DNA from: Saururus chinensis
Taxonomy: Eukaryota > Streptophyta > Magnoliopsida > Piperales > Saururaceae
Reading direction: 5' to 3'
Assembly (NCBI GenBank): GCA_035235625.1
Contig: CP141147.1
Location: 30,858,756 to 30,922,755 of the forward strand
Length of the DNA: 64,000 nucleotides
A program made the position numbers and the translations under genes. Under the pieces are notes generated by a model. The model was not told where the DNA came from. It made no database searches and saw only the letters and a program-made list of their open reading frames with translations. Positions within the stretch are counted from its first letter, which is position 1; each line of letters opens with the position of its first letter. Positions 34,765 to 47,825 of the stretch are shown here, piece by piece.

Positions 34765-35454
34765 TCAATTGAGAACAGAAAGCCTGAAGCTGACATGGTA
34801 GCTCAAGCAGCAACCAGTAGGCAATACCGACGCTTTGCATCTTCCTTCTGGCCTCGCAGACCTCCCTCGTCTCTTCCACATTGCCGACCAGCACCCCTGC
34901 AGCGACCTGTCTCTCCTGCATGCAGTGCACGTATACAACCTGAATAAGAGAGAAACATATTTCAAATTATGGTGTCTCTTTATCTCTTACCTCTTGCTAC
35001 CCTGCAAAGCTGTACGCTCCAAGGCCAATGAGTCGACGGTGGAGCTCCGCCGCAGCGAAACTGGCACATACACATTCAGCAGCACCCCGTTGCTTCCCAT
35101 CTTCCTCCTCTCCGGTGGTGCCTTGGCTGCCTCATCCGATTGCTTTTTCGCCTTCCCATCGGCCGAACCATAGTCCATCACCACGGACGAGTCGGCTGCC
35201 TCAACAAGATCGGTGAGAGACAACTCGAACTCCCCCTCCGGCACGTCGATCAGCAGGCCAATGAGCTCGTCTCGCTTCTTCGCAATCTCCTTCGATCTGG
35301 CCGATGTTGGGGCCACCGCCGGCTGATAAATCGGCTTGCCGGGGAACCACAACGCCCCTTCCATTGCCGGGTTCTCCTCCGCCTGCCCCATCACATCCAT
35401 GTCTTCCTCCAGCTTGCACCACCAACCTTCCAATACCAAGAGGAGGGCCTCCAT
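34765..35454 (-). CDS. uncharacterised two-exon protein
   Basis: Exon 1 is 35454-34991 and exon 2 is 34915-34765, joined over a clean GTAAGA donor and a TGCATGCAG acceptor that restores an Arg codon, giving about 204 residues. I do not recognise the family. Exon 1 has a region APTSARSKEIAKKRDELIGL then IDVPEGEFELSLTDLVEA and a Lys-rich PPERRKMGSNGVLLNVYVPV. Exon 2 starts RRDRSLQGCWSAMWKRRGRS and ends with SVLPTGCCLSYHVSFRLSVL. The segments look like conserved islands in a plant-specific, mostly disordered, basic protein. There are no membrane segments or known catalytic motifs. Several Met codons near the start (35454, and the EEDMDVMGQ region) leave the exact start open. GC-rich coding composition and the precise in-frame splice support a real gene. 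Confidence 0.68.
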
Positions 35455-35760
35455 ATATTATTTACTCCATATTAAAACGTTAGTTTTGCTTTCAAAGGTG
35501 ATTAAAGTCATTAAACCATCATTAGCAACAAGCAAGAAGTTGACGAAACTGAGGCGGGACGCTGATTTGAGACTTGCGTGTTGCAAGACATTTGTCTTAA
35601 TACAGTTAAAAAAAATTTCTTTTTATGTCTCTGAATGTTCTTCATGCATGGTGGTCACGAAAAGGAGAGCAGAAGAAGCAGGCCGCGCCGGCGGGGGAAG
35701 TTCTGATCTGGTCAACTACTTTTGGTCGCTAGCGGAGAGTTGAGCCGCCCGGTCGTGTCA

Positions 35761-35785
35761 GAACCGAACCGAACCGAACCGAACC
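35761..35785. repeat. GAACC pentamer microsatellite
   Basis: Five direct GAACC units lie upstream of the PrimPol gene, in its likely promoter region. Confidence 0.8.
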
Positions 35786-35926
35786 TGAGCTTATAGGGTT
35801 TCTGCGAGCCACCCGGCCGCTTGGTTGACCCGGGTGGCCGGTGTGTAATTTCCGGTAAATCCAGTGGTTTTTTGGCTGAGCCAGTTTCCCGCCCGTTCGT
35901 CCCCGTGAAATTTTCACTGGAGAGGA

Positions 35927-38900
35927 ATGGGAGGAGATGGAAGCGGGATGGGGTCGGATGGCAGAGACGATGTCGATCGCCTCTTCGACTGCTTCAAATG
36001 CGGCATCACCACTCCTCGTATGAATACTTGTTCTTTGATCTTCACTAATGAATTTAAAGATTTGATCTTCTTAGGACTTTAATCCGAATTCGTGTGTGCA
36101 TCGTGTGATGAATCTGATTTTTCAGTGTTTTTTGTGTCCCTTCTTTCATATGATTAAGGGAATGTTTTCGTAGCATTTCGATTTCATTAATCTGAATAGA
36201 AGGAGAGTGATTGCACCGGGAGATTGAGCTGAAAGTTTGAATTTGTGTTGATGCAATTGATGACGCGAGTTGTGTTTTCAATGGGCAGAGTCTGCATTGA
36301 CTTCTTCAAGGAAGAAGAGAAGAAAAGTGGTCCGTTTAGCAGAGGGAGACGGCGAAGCTCAACAGGAGAAAGTAACGGAAGCCGGTTCGGCACAAGTAAT
36401 TCTCCGGCCTAGACTGAATTCAGCATATTGAGGTTTAACTTCGAGGAACATGCAAATATATAGTAGCCATCATTCCGATCTTTTTTAATTTGTTGTTTCA
36501 CGTTCATTTTGACTTTTCACTAATTACGATTATATGTTGCCTAATTTGTGCCACATGGAACTTTTAAGCTCCCGACATGCCCATTTTGTTCTGGTTGAGG
36601 TTTCCATACTGTGTATGTGGGTGCCAAATTTTTAGGTTTACTTTGTTCTAGTTGTGCTTGGTTGTTTAAGTAGCTTTTCTCATTCTTTCAGCTGGCGAAA
36701 TCTGGTGTTACATCAATCAAACTTGATAGTCAAAAGCAGATATCTCCAGTTGTGTTCTATGGATCACCTCATGGTGTGCCAGCAAAAAGGCCTGCGAAAT
36801 TGTTAAGATTATTACGGGAAATTCACGTTGATCTTAAGGCACAAAATGACCTGAGCCTGAGGTATTCTTATTTTAGTAAAATATGGATTATCTCCTCCAT
36901 CAATATTTTTTCATTTGATTTTACCTTTACATGTGAGTCACATATTGTTACATAGAAAAGAAGTATGGGCTACATTTCCTAAACAAGAACAAGCCATGAG
37001 ATTTGCCAAAAGTCATTTAGAAGTTCGTGTCTTCAGTTACCAAGATCATTTTAATGGACAAAGGAGATTTCTCGTCTCAACATATGAAGAGTTCTGGAGA
37101 AGGTTATTTCTGTTCGCAATTATTTCATCTCATATCAACGATGTCTCTTATATTTTATACAAAACAAGAAAATCGAAGTCTTTAAACATCCTGTGCCAAA
37201 CACTTGTGCTTGCAGGTATATAAACATGGATTCTAAGTTCCGTCATCACTATGAACTCATTCAGGAGGTCATTAATTTTACATAGTTTTTGTTTTTCTAT
37301 AAAGTAAAGATATTGTACATGATGCTTCTAATGCATCCATTTACTAATTTGTGTCTGTGCATGTAAAGACTTTGACGTTATTCTTAGATATTTCTACAGT
37401 CGTGCTAAATTTTTTTTACGTAAGAGCTATGAATCGCTTCAATACATTCTGAAGTAATTTTTAAAATCTGCTAATGTTTCAGGGCCTACCTTGCCACATT
37501 TATTTTGATTTGGAGTATAATAAGGTATTTAACAGAGACAAGAATGGTGATGAAATGGTTGATCTATTATTGGAAGTCCTCTTTGATGCGTTATATGAGA
37601 AATACTCAATTCAAGCAGACAAAGACTGGATTATAGAGCTTGATTCATCTACAGAAGGTGTGTTCTATGGACTCATGATCATGCCAGTCATGTCATCTCT
37701 ATATATTCCTTATTTTTTGTTTACTGTTTGATGTCCACTCATTGCTTTAATTTTATAGATTGGCTTTATAGTTGAAAATTTAGCATCTGTTTCTCATAAG
37801 GCATTTTTTGTGATTCTTATTTCTTAACAGATAAATTTTCACGTCATTTGATTGCTCACATACCTGGGATTGCTTTCAAGGACAACTCGCATGTGGGTGC
37901 ATTTGTTGGTGAGGTATGTACACAGGTGCCATGTATATTACAACCTAACCTTTTGTTGGTTCAATTGAAATACTATTTTTTTTTCTATGTTACCACTTGA
38001 ATGATTATTTGAGGCATATTGCAAGTTCTCAATGAATATAAATGAGGCCAGTATGCCACTGACATCATGCTAATATTTTAGGATGATGATGCGATGTCTG
38101 GTGGTTGTTACAGGAGCAAGTTATTCTCTATGTGAAATAGTGTTCTTTGGGGAAATTTAAATGAAAGATTTTAGCTATTCTTCACAGCCAAAGCATGATA
38201 ATTCTTCCATTGATTATCTCATGCAAGAATTAGATTTTAAACTACAGTAACAACATGAAGCAAAGCTCTGTTAGCACATTCAGTAACAATTTGCAGCATA
38301 CTTAAACTGAATGCAGATTTTAAACTATAGTAACAACATAAGTGAAGCTCAGTTAGCACATTCACTAGCAATATGCAGCATACATAAACTGAATGCAGTA
38401 TGGAATCCTTGTGTACTTTTTTATTATCAGATATGCTCACGGATTGGGGGTGCAAGGGGCTGTGACCCAAGGCTAGGCAAATTGTATGTTTTAAAAGATT
38501 CAAGCTGTGAGCCTCCATCTCACCTATTTCTTGATTTAGCAGTATATTCTAGAAATCGCTGCTTCCGTTTAGCTCTCTCTTCGAAAGCTGGGAAGAGCTC
38601 TGTGCTTCTCCCTTCTGGACGTTTTAAATGCTCAAACTTGGTATGTCATAACGTCCATTTCATCTAGCAGTTATCATTGCTTTATATGTTCGGATATAGT
38701 ATGACTTTTCACATAATATTTGCAGAATGAGCAAGAAATGTTTATGCAATCCTTGATATGCAAACTTGATTCTGACTGCAAGAAACTTCTGATATGCAAG
38801 ATGGATTCAGAATGTATAAAGACCCTGCATTTTGATTCTGAGGTAGTATTATTCTTCACGGAGAAATCATGAGAATTTTGTTCATATGGATTATTTGGGT

Positions 38901-41900
38901 GGTCATCTGAGGCATCAGAATAACTTGGACTTTAGTTCACGTTTGACATGTACTCTAATATTTGATTTACTGTAAAATTGTGAAAATGTGCTCTAAATGG
39001 TTCCGATTATTTACCATTACATTGAATTGAGTTATTAGAGTAATTTTAAGTACATTAAGTCATCGAAATATTTTACAAATTATATTTTTTTCTTTATTGT
39101 GGTGAAATTAGGGCTGCATCTCGGTTCAGTAACCAAACCAAATTTAAGAACCGAAATTTAGGAACCGAACTCAACCGAAATTTAAAACCAAAATATAAAA
39201 ACCGAACCAACATAGGAACCGAAACCGAACCGAAACCGAATATTTTAATTAAATTACTTTAATAAATCAAAATCAGGTAAACATAATATAAAATTACACA
39301 TTTTTATATAAAAATTTGATTTTTTTCCCTTAAAACTGAACCAAACTGAAATTACTTTAATTAAATTGATTCGGTTCCGGTTTCGGTTTTTTTTTCCTTA
39401 AAACCGAACCGAACCAAAATTCATTCGGTTTTTTTTATAAGAACCAAACCAAAACCGAACTAAACTGAACCGAACCGCTAAATTTCGGTTCGATTTTACC
39501 CGGTTCAGTTCGATTCCGGTTTTCTGGTGCAGCCCTAGGTGAAATTGGTGTTTTCACACCTTTGTGCTCTCTTTTGTTGTTTTTATTTTTGGGTTTGATG
39601 GATGTTCTTCTGCTTTACAGTTTGTCAGTCTGATTTTCAGGTCAACAAAGATACGTATACTAACAATGAACACCTGAACAGTGTTGTTGCAAAAGCTTGC
39701 ATAAGCGATTTACCAAAGACATTTATGACAGGAAATTCGCCATTTCCTGCTCTGGACTTGTTTATCGAGTCAATTGGCTCCTTCGGAAATGTTTCAGGTA
39801 AGTTATAATTGTTATATATATCCATTATAGTTATTTTTCTTTTGATATTCATAAATAAAAATACCGCAAGAATTAAGGGAAGTTTAACTAGAACAAGCTT
39901 CAATGGGTTTGTGGCAACAGAATACTTTTTATTTGGCACAACTGTATCGATGTTGTTTGAACAAGAGATATGTTAGTGAGCACACTGATCGGCCTGCTTG
40001 CCATCTTGCCATCAGTGCGTACATCCATTGCTTGGGTTTTTGGCAGCAGAATACTTTTTATTTGGGACAAGTGTAATGATGTTTATTGACAAGAGATGTG
40101 CTAGTGGGCGCCTGATCAGCCAGCTTTCCATCAGCACGTACATTCATTGCATGGGGCCCATGCACAGAATGAGGTCCATGAGCATGTCCTTGGGCCCCAT
40201 GCTACGGATGTGCAAATTGATGGCAAGCAGGGTCAATCGGCAAGCATATGTAGGACATAGCATTCCACTTTGAACAAAGTAATGAAACCCATAATTGTGT
40301 TTCTGAAGGCTACTAATTCAGTTTCACACAATAATTTATGAGAGTTTGGCCTGGTTGTCGCTTTCAGACAAAAATCAAAACTATTTGAGTTATTGTAGTT
40401 TCCTTGTCTTACCTTCTTTTTATATTAACTTCAGGGCAAATTAGGAGCTGGTATTGGTTCTCAGAACATGGACTGATGATCTACAGCATGTCAAAAAGCA
40501 GATACTGCGAGAACATTGGTAGAGAACATAAAAGCAATCATGGTACCATTCATATTCCCATTATGTTTATCTACATTCGTTTTATTTTTTGTTTCAAATA
40601 TGTAAACACAAATCCAGGATTAAGTGCCAATCCTTTAGCCTCTTTACAATCATATTTTTAGTTAAACGACTTTGACTCACTATTTTTTGAACTGTCATGA
40701 CTCATGGTTCAACTCTGGTCACATATCTAAATTTAGACAAAAAAGATTCATATTCTGAATCTGAAAAAGTTGACATGATTTTATAAGTGCATCTTCATTT
40801 TCTTTTTCACAAAGCTCGTGCCATTTGAAGCGACTGCATATCCTTTTCTTTGTTAATTGGGTTATTGAACCTCCAATTCTACCAAGGTATTGCGATTATC
40901 TTTAACAATTTTTCACTTAGATCTGTGGCTTGCGAGCTCAATCTTGGTGCTGATCTTGGTCAGCTGAAAATAGGAAATCTAGGAAGAGAGAGAAAGCGAT
41001 TATGATGATGACTTCTACCTAGTCATGTCTACATTTTGCATGTACATAATTCAAATTAATCTGAACGAAATACTTGTTGCAAATGACAATCTAACCTTCA
41101 CATAGCAATAGCACCCAATTTAATTTCAAACATTAGAGGTTCAGTTTAATGCTGAATATTCAGTTTAATTTAAGCAACAATTCAATATTTGACATGCTTG
41201 GTCAGATTTCCGATAAAATAATGTATCATACAGCCGTGGGAATATTTAACAGAAGGATTATAATAATTAAATAACGTGAGAATTATGATATGCATGCTGA
41301 GATTTAATATAGAAAAACTGCTAATTTTGTCCTAATAATAGTAAGATCAATTTCACACATGCTTGGAGAGTCAATAAGCTAAGAAATCAGCTAAACAGAG
41401 ATATAATTATGTAAGACAAAACCATATTAATAACAAGTAAGACCTGCTGAAATGAATCACCACATAGAAAGGAATTGCTTATTATGTGGGTCTGATCGGC
41501 AAAAAAGTACAAAGAAATATGCCCTTTTCGGGCAAGATCTCACCGTGTTATTGAAGAAATATACAATGGCAAGTCAATTTCACGGAGATCGAGGTGAGGT
41601 CTGACCAAGTTCTCGCCGTGACCTGGAAACATAGTGAAATGGTCCTGGAAATATTTCTGGTCACAGACCAAGAAGTGGGATCTCGATCTTGCTGAGATGG
41701 CAAACCGTGCTTGGATCAAGTACATTTTGTTAGTTGCATTTAGAAAATACTCATAATGAATAATAGAAACACATTACATTTTTTTAGATTTGGTGCTAAT
41801 TACATTTTATATATTATCCAAAACTTGTTTCTCAGAATTGTTTTTTGCTGCGAAAAACACTTTCAGTAATGATATTTTTCAAATTCCCATTCTCTTTTTG

Positions 41901-43062
41901 GATACCAACTTTTTTATAAAATGCATTATCAAGAAAGCTCAAGTTATTAGAAAATAAAAAAATATTTGTATTTGGCTGACAAATTAATCATAATTATGAA
42001 TAGATTATTATTATTATTTTGAAATTTTCACTTTTTGTATTGCATGGATAACATTATAATTTCTCTGTAATTACGAAAGTTTTTTAGTGCATTTATTGTG
42101 GTTTGATTTGGTTCTCATTGTTTCCCACATTGATAATTATGATATGAACAAATAGACATCTGAAGAGTCATTTGTCTTAGATATAAATAGTATGAAGATG
42201 GATACACTATAAAATTTAAAGTTGTGGGAGATATGCAACTGGGAAAATATTGACTTGTATGCAGGAGTCCTGGAAAAGTCCCATAGAATTTCTCACATAT
42301 ATCTACTTATCTAGCCATCAATTGTCAGCAGAGCTATAGGTCTGAAACATGAGATTCCAAAATATAGCAGTCTCTTCACAGAATATATGGAAGATATAGT
42401 TTTCAATTATGCTTAATTCTAGTGAGGATGTTCGTTAACATATGGCTGGTATTATTTTTCAGTTATGTACATTGTGGACTTCAAACTGGCTGGGTACTAT
42501 CAAAAGTGTTATGATCCCGATTGTAAAGGTTCATGAACAATCCCATTCTGTGCCCATATTACAATATAAATGCCTTCTTAATCATTTGCAGATTACTTTC
42601 TTATGTCGAACTTCAACAGGATATCGCTCCCCCTTGCGTCCGGTGCCTAGAAATGCAATTCCTGATGATGTGGTTATTTGTAATATGATAAGGAAAGAAA
42701 ATCATGGAAAATCTATGGATTTGACTAATGGTAATTGTGAAGCCTTTTGTAGCAATGAAAAAATTATAGACAGTTGCAAGAAGGATGCTGCATGGTGGCT
42801 AGAGGCCATCAGACTTGCAGAAGACATGGAGAAAACAACTGTCATCCCAGACTATGGCATGGTTAGTTCACTGATGCGACTGAGTTTGCATATGTTCAAT
42901 TCTTTAAGGCCCTGAAAATTTTTCGTTCTGCTTTTACTATTGTTTTCTTTTTAGGTTTCTCTACAGGTAAAGGATGCCTTGGGCTCTAGTGAAGATAATG
43001 ATTGGTGGACAGATGTTGAAAGGACTGCCTCTTTGATCGAGCAGCATATCGGTAGACAATAA
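35927..43062 (+). CDS. PRIMPOL: PrimPol, DNA-directed primase/polymerase (14 exons)
   Basis: Exons 35927-36017, 36289-36395, 36692-36861, 36956-37102, 37216-37267, 37483-37657, 37831-37913, 38431-38640, 38726-38842, 39641-39797, 40435-40542, 42463-42528, 42620-42861 and 42955-43062 join in frame to about 610 residues, all GT-AG. An in-frame acceptor at 42967 is an alternative for exon 14. The enzyme reprimes DNA past lesions in nucleus and organelles. Archaeo-eukaryotic primase motifs are intact: HIYFDLEYNK (motif I, DxE), DKFSRHLIAHIPG (motif II, SxH) and HLFLDLAVYSRNRCFRL (motif III Asp). A zinc-binding module follows: Cys and His in CENIGREHKSNH, then two Cys in KCYDPDCKGY. The N-terminus carries a basic RKKRRK patch, likely a nuclear signal. 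The tail has two WW/acidic segments. Intron 9 holds a hAT-type MITE and intron 7 a tandem duplication. Confidence 0.93.
38233..38398. repeat. 82-bp tandem duplication in PrimPol intron 7
   Basis: Two diverged units (about 38233-38315 and 38316-38398) both run ATTTTAAACTA(C/T)AGTAAC to TAAACTGAATGCAG. They lie just upstream of the exon 8 acceptor at 38430. Confidence 0.85.
39109..39537. mobile_element. hAT-type MITE in PrimPol intron 9
   Basis: It starts TAGGGCTGCATC and ends GGTGCAGCCCTA, flanked by a perfect 8-bp duplication GGTGAAAT (39101-39108 and 39538-39545). The body is made of AACCGAACC-type units, the reverse of the copy at 28129-28574. It has no coding capacity. Confidence 0.92.
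40543..42462 (+). other. PrimPol intron 11, 1.9 kb
   Basis: This is the largest intron of the gene and separates the first zinc ligands (Cys, His) from the last two (Cys, Cys). It is AT-rich and holds no clear repeat or gene. Confidence 0.6.
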
Positions 43063-43104
43063 TTTGTAATGTACATAAATTAATATTCCAAGTTATTGTC
43101 AGTT

Positions 43105-43471
43105 GCTTATTGTTTAGACACATAAAAGAACAGGTATAAAGTAGAAACTATTTCCAATGACATTAATTTTGAGCAGGCTGGTGAATCACCTTTGTTTTTA
43201 TAACAATTTGTTCTCTTTTATGTTTAGCGCACATAGCAATCAAGAGAATAACTTTCCTTATATCGTTTGCCCTGCCTACCAACCACATGCGCTGAAAATT
43301 GAAGCACTTGATTGTTATCAAAACAAAGGTGCTTCACCTATGTTATTGGAAATAGCTTCTACTTTATACCTGTTCTTTTATGTGTCCAAACAATAAGCAA
43401 TCAAGAGAATAGCTTTCCTTATATCGTTTGCCCTGCCTAGTTACTACATGCGCTGAAAATTGACGCCCTTG
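43105..43471. repeat. foldback plus direct repeat at the PrimPol 3' flank
   Basis: Left arm about 43105-43212 (TTATTGTTTAGACACATAAA...CACCTTTGTTTTTATAACAA) is the reverse complement of the right arm about 43313-43400 (TTGTTATCAAAACAAAGGTG...TTTATGTGTCCAAACAATAA). The spacer contains AGCAATCAAGAGAATAACTT...ATGCGCTGAAAATTGA (about 43233-43312), which recurs in direct order right after the right arm (about 43396-43471). Confidence 0.85.
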
Positions 43472-44460
43472 CTATATGAGGAGCATGAAATTCAGGAGGC
43501 TTTGAGCACTTCGTCTTTTATGCGGCAGTTTCTCCATCCATATTATTATGTATACAAGCTCCATTGAATTGGCCGTTTGCTCTTATCATATAAGTTGTAA
43601 CCTGTGGTTCATAGGAGTTATATACATGAGACTTTAGTGTTTGAGGAAGTACTAAAAATTGCAAAAGCTAATAATAAATTCTTATTGTACATTAAGAATA
43701 GCTCACAAATATGCATAGTTCGATGCAGCTCTATTAACATACGAGTATGATCCACAGCCAGAAATCAAATATTCAGGACATAATTTCTGTGATTTGCTAC
43801 CATTCTGCCTTGGTTCTTCGTTGTTCTACATTGTGGGGCCCACTTCTGAAATTATAACATGTAATGTAGGTAGGCTTAGCTACCGCCTCTAATTCTAATC
43901 ATAAATATTGACTGTTTAAAACTTGGGATTGCTTTGTTGGGGTTTTTATAATCATGTTGACAATTAATATAATAGATCAACTTTGTTTGGAGTACATAAC
44001 TACAATTACTAATTTCTCAAGCTGTTTAAACGTGGTCATAGACTCATATGTAGCCTAGATGAACCTTCCCCTAATAATTTGGGTTTGGCTACACGGATCT
44101 TATACCTACACTTAGTTTGTTTTGTTTTGTGATGTGATATTTCTTTTGTAAGAGAGAGCACAGCGACATCTTTTCTTATTAACTCTAAGACTCTTTAAGT
44201 TTTCCTCTTCTTTTTTTTGTCTCTTTAATTTACACCCACTTTGCACCAGGCCATCCCTTGGTCTTTTTGTAAATGCTTATATTATTGCAACCTATATTTG
44301 TAAAGGCATATTACCCCTATGTTTTCATTGAATACTTTCATATCCTATTATAACACTTATTTTAGTTATAATTGTATATATATGCTAATACTCTTGGAAA
44401 TTTCTAAAGTATTTTAAAGTTGTACTTAACCCTATTAACTTTTCTATATAATATCTCACC
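43472..44460. other. intergenic region, no gene seen
   Basis: No coding signal, RNA gene or clear repeat was found between the PrimPol 3' flank and the solo LTR. Confidence 0.5.
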
Positions 44461-44465
44461 TCACA

Positions 44466-47400
44466 TGTAAGGACTCTTATTTTTGAACTGGTTTATTTTA
44501 AGGTTATTTATTGGTTAATGTGTGGTTTATGCGTTTTCTTATTTAAATTCTATGGTTTTCTAGAATAGATAAGATTTCTAAATGTTTTAAGTAAAACTAG
44601 CTATACATTTATGAGTTTTAAGTAGTTTTTAATTAATTCTGAATTTTTGGGATTTTTTGATTTTTTACTAATTTTTTAAAAAATTATGGTTTAGCGGGAC
44701 CCCTGTGGGCCCCACCGACGAAATTAAGATTTTTAGATCAAAATGCCTCAAACATCAACTTAAGCTCATACAAAAATTTTTAAAATTTTCTTAGATTTAA
44801 TTAGTGCTCAAATTTGTAAAATACTCATTTTTAGCCCAAAATTGTACTTGCACCCCATTAGTTCATTAAGTATACCCCAAACCCTATTATAAAAAGAAAA
44901 AGGGCTGAGTCATTTTCATTTTGGGAATAGGCTGGGAGGAGGTGAATAAGGCTTAGTTTCCTAATTAGGCCCGTATTAGAATGGATTCGGATTAGAATTT
45001 ATTAAAATATGTTCTTCCTTAATTAAGCTTAAACCCTAGATTTTTTACTAGTTTATTCTTAATTTTATTATTTTCCCTTTGATTTGATTCAATTTCAAGC
45101 ATCAAAGTTACTGATTTACTCCCTTCAAACTCTTCTTATTAAAAATTTATTTTTTATACTTAACAAACCCTAGATCTAAGAATTTTTCAAGGTTTTTAAT
45201 GTTAAATCGATTTTTTATGAAGTTTAGCTTAAACACTATATTTTTGGAAGGTTTCCAAGAAGGGTGAAGGTTAAATCCGAACCTAAACAAGTGACAAGGT
45301 AATGGGTCTTCAAATCTCAGTTTTCTTATGGTAAAATCTTGATTTTTATGTTTTATTTGGAATGAATTTGTTTGAGTTAGTGCTTTAATGGTGGGATTAG
45401 TAAATGTTAATTTCTTGTTTTGATTTCTTAGGGTTTTGCCTTTAAATGGTGTATATTAACATTTTGGAAGGTTTGATGAAGTTTTAATGGTGTTTGGGTA
45501 TATAGATAAAGGTTTTAAGTTGTTGTAATGGAGTCTTGGTTTTGAAATTTGAAATGAAGAAGAAGGTCAACACTGTTGTGTTGGTGATCGAACAGCCTGC
45601 CAGGGCGATTGATCGACAATACTTCATTTTCGATTGATTTCTTGTATAACCGATCGAACGGCCTTGTAGGGCATTCGAATGGCAACATGACAATTTTGCT
45701 ATTTTTAAAATTATGCTCATTTCAATGTTTTTACTCCATTTAATGTTTCTAATGGTTATGAAAAGTGTATTATGATGAAATTAAGCTAGTGGAGGTGAAG
45801 AATTAATGATGAAAATTTATAGAATGTGATTAAGTGTGGTCATGTGGCATTATATCATGTTGATAATTATGCATGTTGATATTGAAGTACCTTGAGCTAT
45901 TAAATGTTGGAATTCTTATGAATAGAATATGTTTCTAGCAGGAATATTATGTAAAAAAATGGTGAGATGTGCTCTCTTATAATATGGATGGTTTATGGGA
46001 AATTAATGTGATCATGTTGTGGCTTATGGTGTAGAAAATCATGCTGTGGGAATGAGCGTTTGATTTTACATTGATGGATTTAAGTTTTATAGTGGATTTT
46101 GTTTGGATTTCAATTAGAATTTATTATTTCAAATGTGTTAAGCATGCATAGGTTGCCTTATGAGTTTATATCAAAACATTAATTGTATGCTTAGGATATG
46201 CATGAACACACACGTATGGGGAATCTACTATAACATTGTAGTTCATTATGAGGTGATTACGATGCATAAGGAGACTGATTAGGACCACGTTCCATGTGTT
46301 GGAACCCACGTAGATCTTGCTTACAGATGTATCATGATAGCATGTATCATGGATCGGACTTCATGAATGAGGTTTTACCGTTGGTTAACCAGAATTTAAT
46401 CGATTGTATGCAATGCTTGAGATTGCATGCTGAATTAATTGCTCAGTGAATTAATCGAAACTTAGTTGGTCCGAAAGGACATGTTTTTGATTTAAGTTCC
46501 TGTGTGGAACGTGTATACTCCCTAGGTTGAGTCTAGAGAAATAGAATTATGTGGGGACAAGTTATGTACTTGTCTTGTAGATTTGAGATTATTATTATAG
46601 GTGTCATCTAGACCCTGAGAATTCATAGTAGTATGTCGTGTACACCAGCTACCACTTGTTCTAGGGTTCCCTGTGTTGGAATTTAGGCTCTCCCCTCCGC
46701 AGGAGATGTCCCTAGGCGAACACCCCCGCTCTAGATTATCTGTGTGAGAATGAGACATCCTTGTCCAAGATTATCCAAGGTGAGCAGCTTTAGGGGTTGA
46801 CAACCCCGACTCTTTTTCACTTCCTGTGTGAAAATTTGACTGTGTCTTGCCTTCGTGGCCTTGACCGTTTCTTGCCTGTGTGGCAATATTTGTGTTTACT
46901 CCTTGATGGAGGCATTCACCATTTGTATTGATGTATGTCTATTATGAATACTATGCATGATTGTGTATCATGTGTTTGACATATTTATCGTGCAAGGTGA
47001 ATGAATTCAATGTGATATGAACACATGATAAAAAATATTGTGATTGAGACACTATTATGCAGGTTTATGTGATATGAATGCATGATTAGAAATGGTCTGT
47101 AAGTTGATGTGGTATAAATGCATGATCAGAAATGGTGTGATTGAGACACTATTATGCAGGTTTATGTGATATGAGTGTATGATCAGAAAGTGTGTTATTA
47201 AGACACTATTATGCAGGTTCACGTGATATGAATGTTAGATCAGAACGTCGTATAGCATGTTAATCTTAGATTTGATTTGATTCATTGTCATATTGTTGTA
47301 TTTTCTGGTCATTATAGTTATATTTAAAACCATTATTGAGTTTTTATACTTACCCCGTTTTCTTGTTTTGTTTTGGTGTTGTGTGGCATAACACGCAGAC

Positions 47401-47825
47401 AGACAAAATCCTCCATATGAGGAAAGGTTAGAGAGAGCTTGGGAGTAGTCATGGAGGTTCCTAGTTTTGCATGTCTCTTTATTCATCTTGTTTAGATGTT
47501 AGAACCTTGTAGATGATCCTTGTTTTAGATTTGTGATATATTATGTCTTTAGTTTCTTTGAAACCTTGTTTTGGAGCCAAGTGTGTGGCTATGAATTATT
47601 AGTATGTGGGTTTAAGATTATGGTTTAATTTAGAGTTTAACTTTTTTGGTTCTACTTATTTACTCTTGCTGAAAGTAGTGCATAGATTCCGTAATTTAGA
47701 TTACCCATAGCTGGGGCACAAGTCTTCTGCTATTTTCCTTAATCGCTTTTAATATGTTGCCCCCGTGCATTAGTTCGGCCCTTGGACCGGGTTCGGCACG
47801 GGTCGGGCAGTGCCGGGGCATGACA
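44466..47825 (+). repeat. solo LTR, Gypsy type, about 3.4 kb
   Basis: It begins TGTAAGGACTC and ends GGGGCATGACA. The flanking 5-mers TCACA (44461-44465) and TCATA (47826-47830) match at four of five bases. It shares the GGTTTAGCGGGACC and TATAAAAAGAAAAAGGG blocks with the LTR at 27963. Short repeats of GAGACACTATTATGCAGG lie at 47045-47225. No internal domains adjoin it, so it is a solo LTR fossil. Confidence 0.72.
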
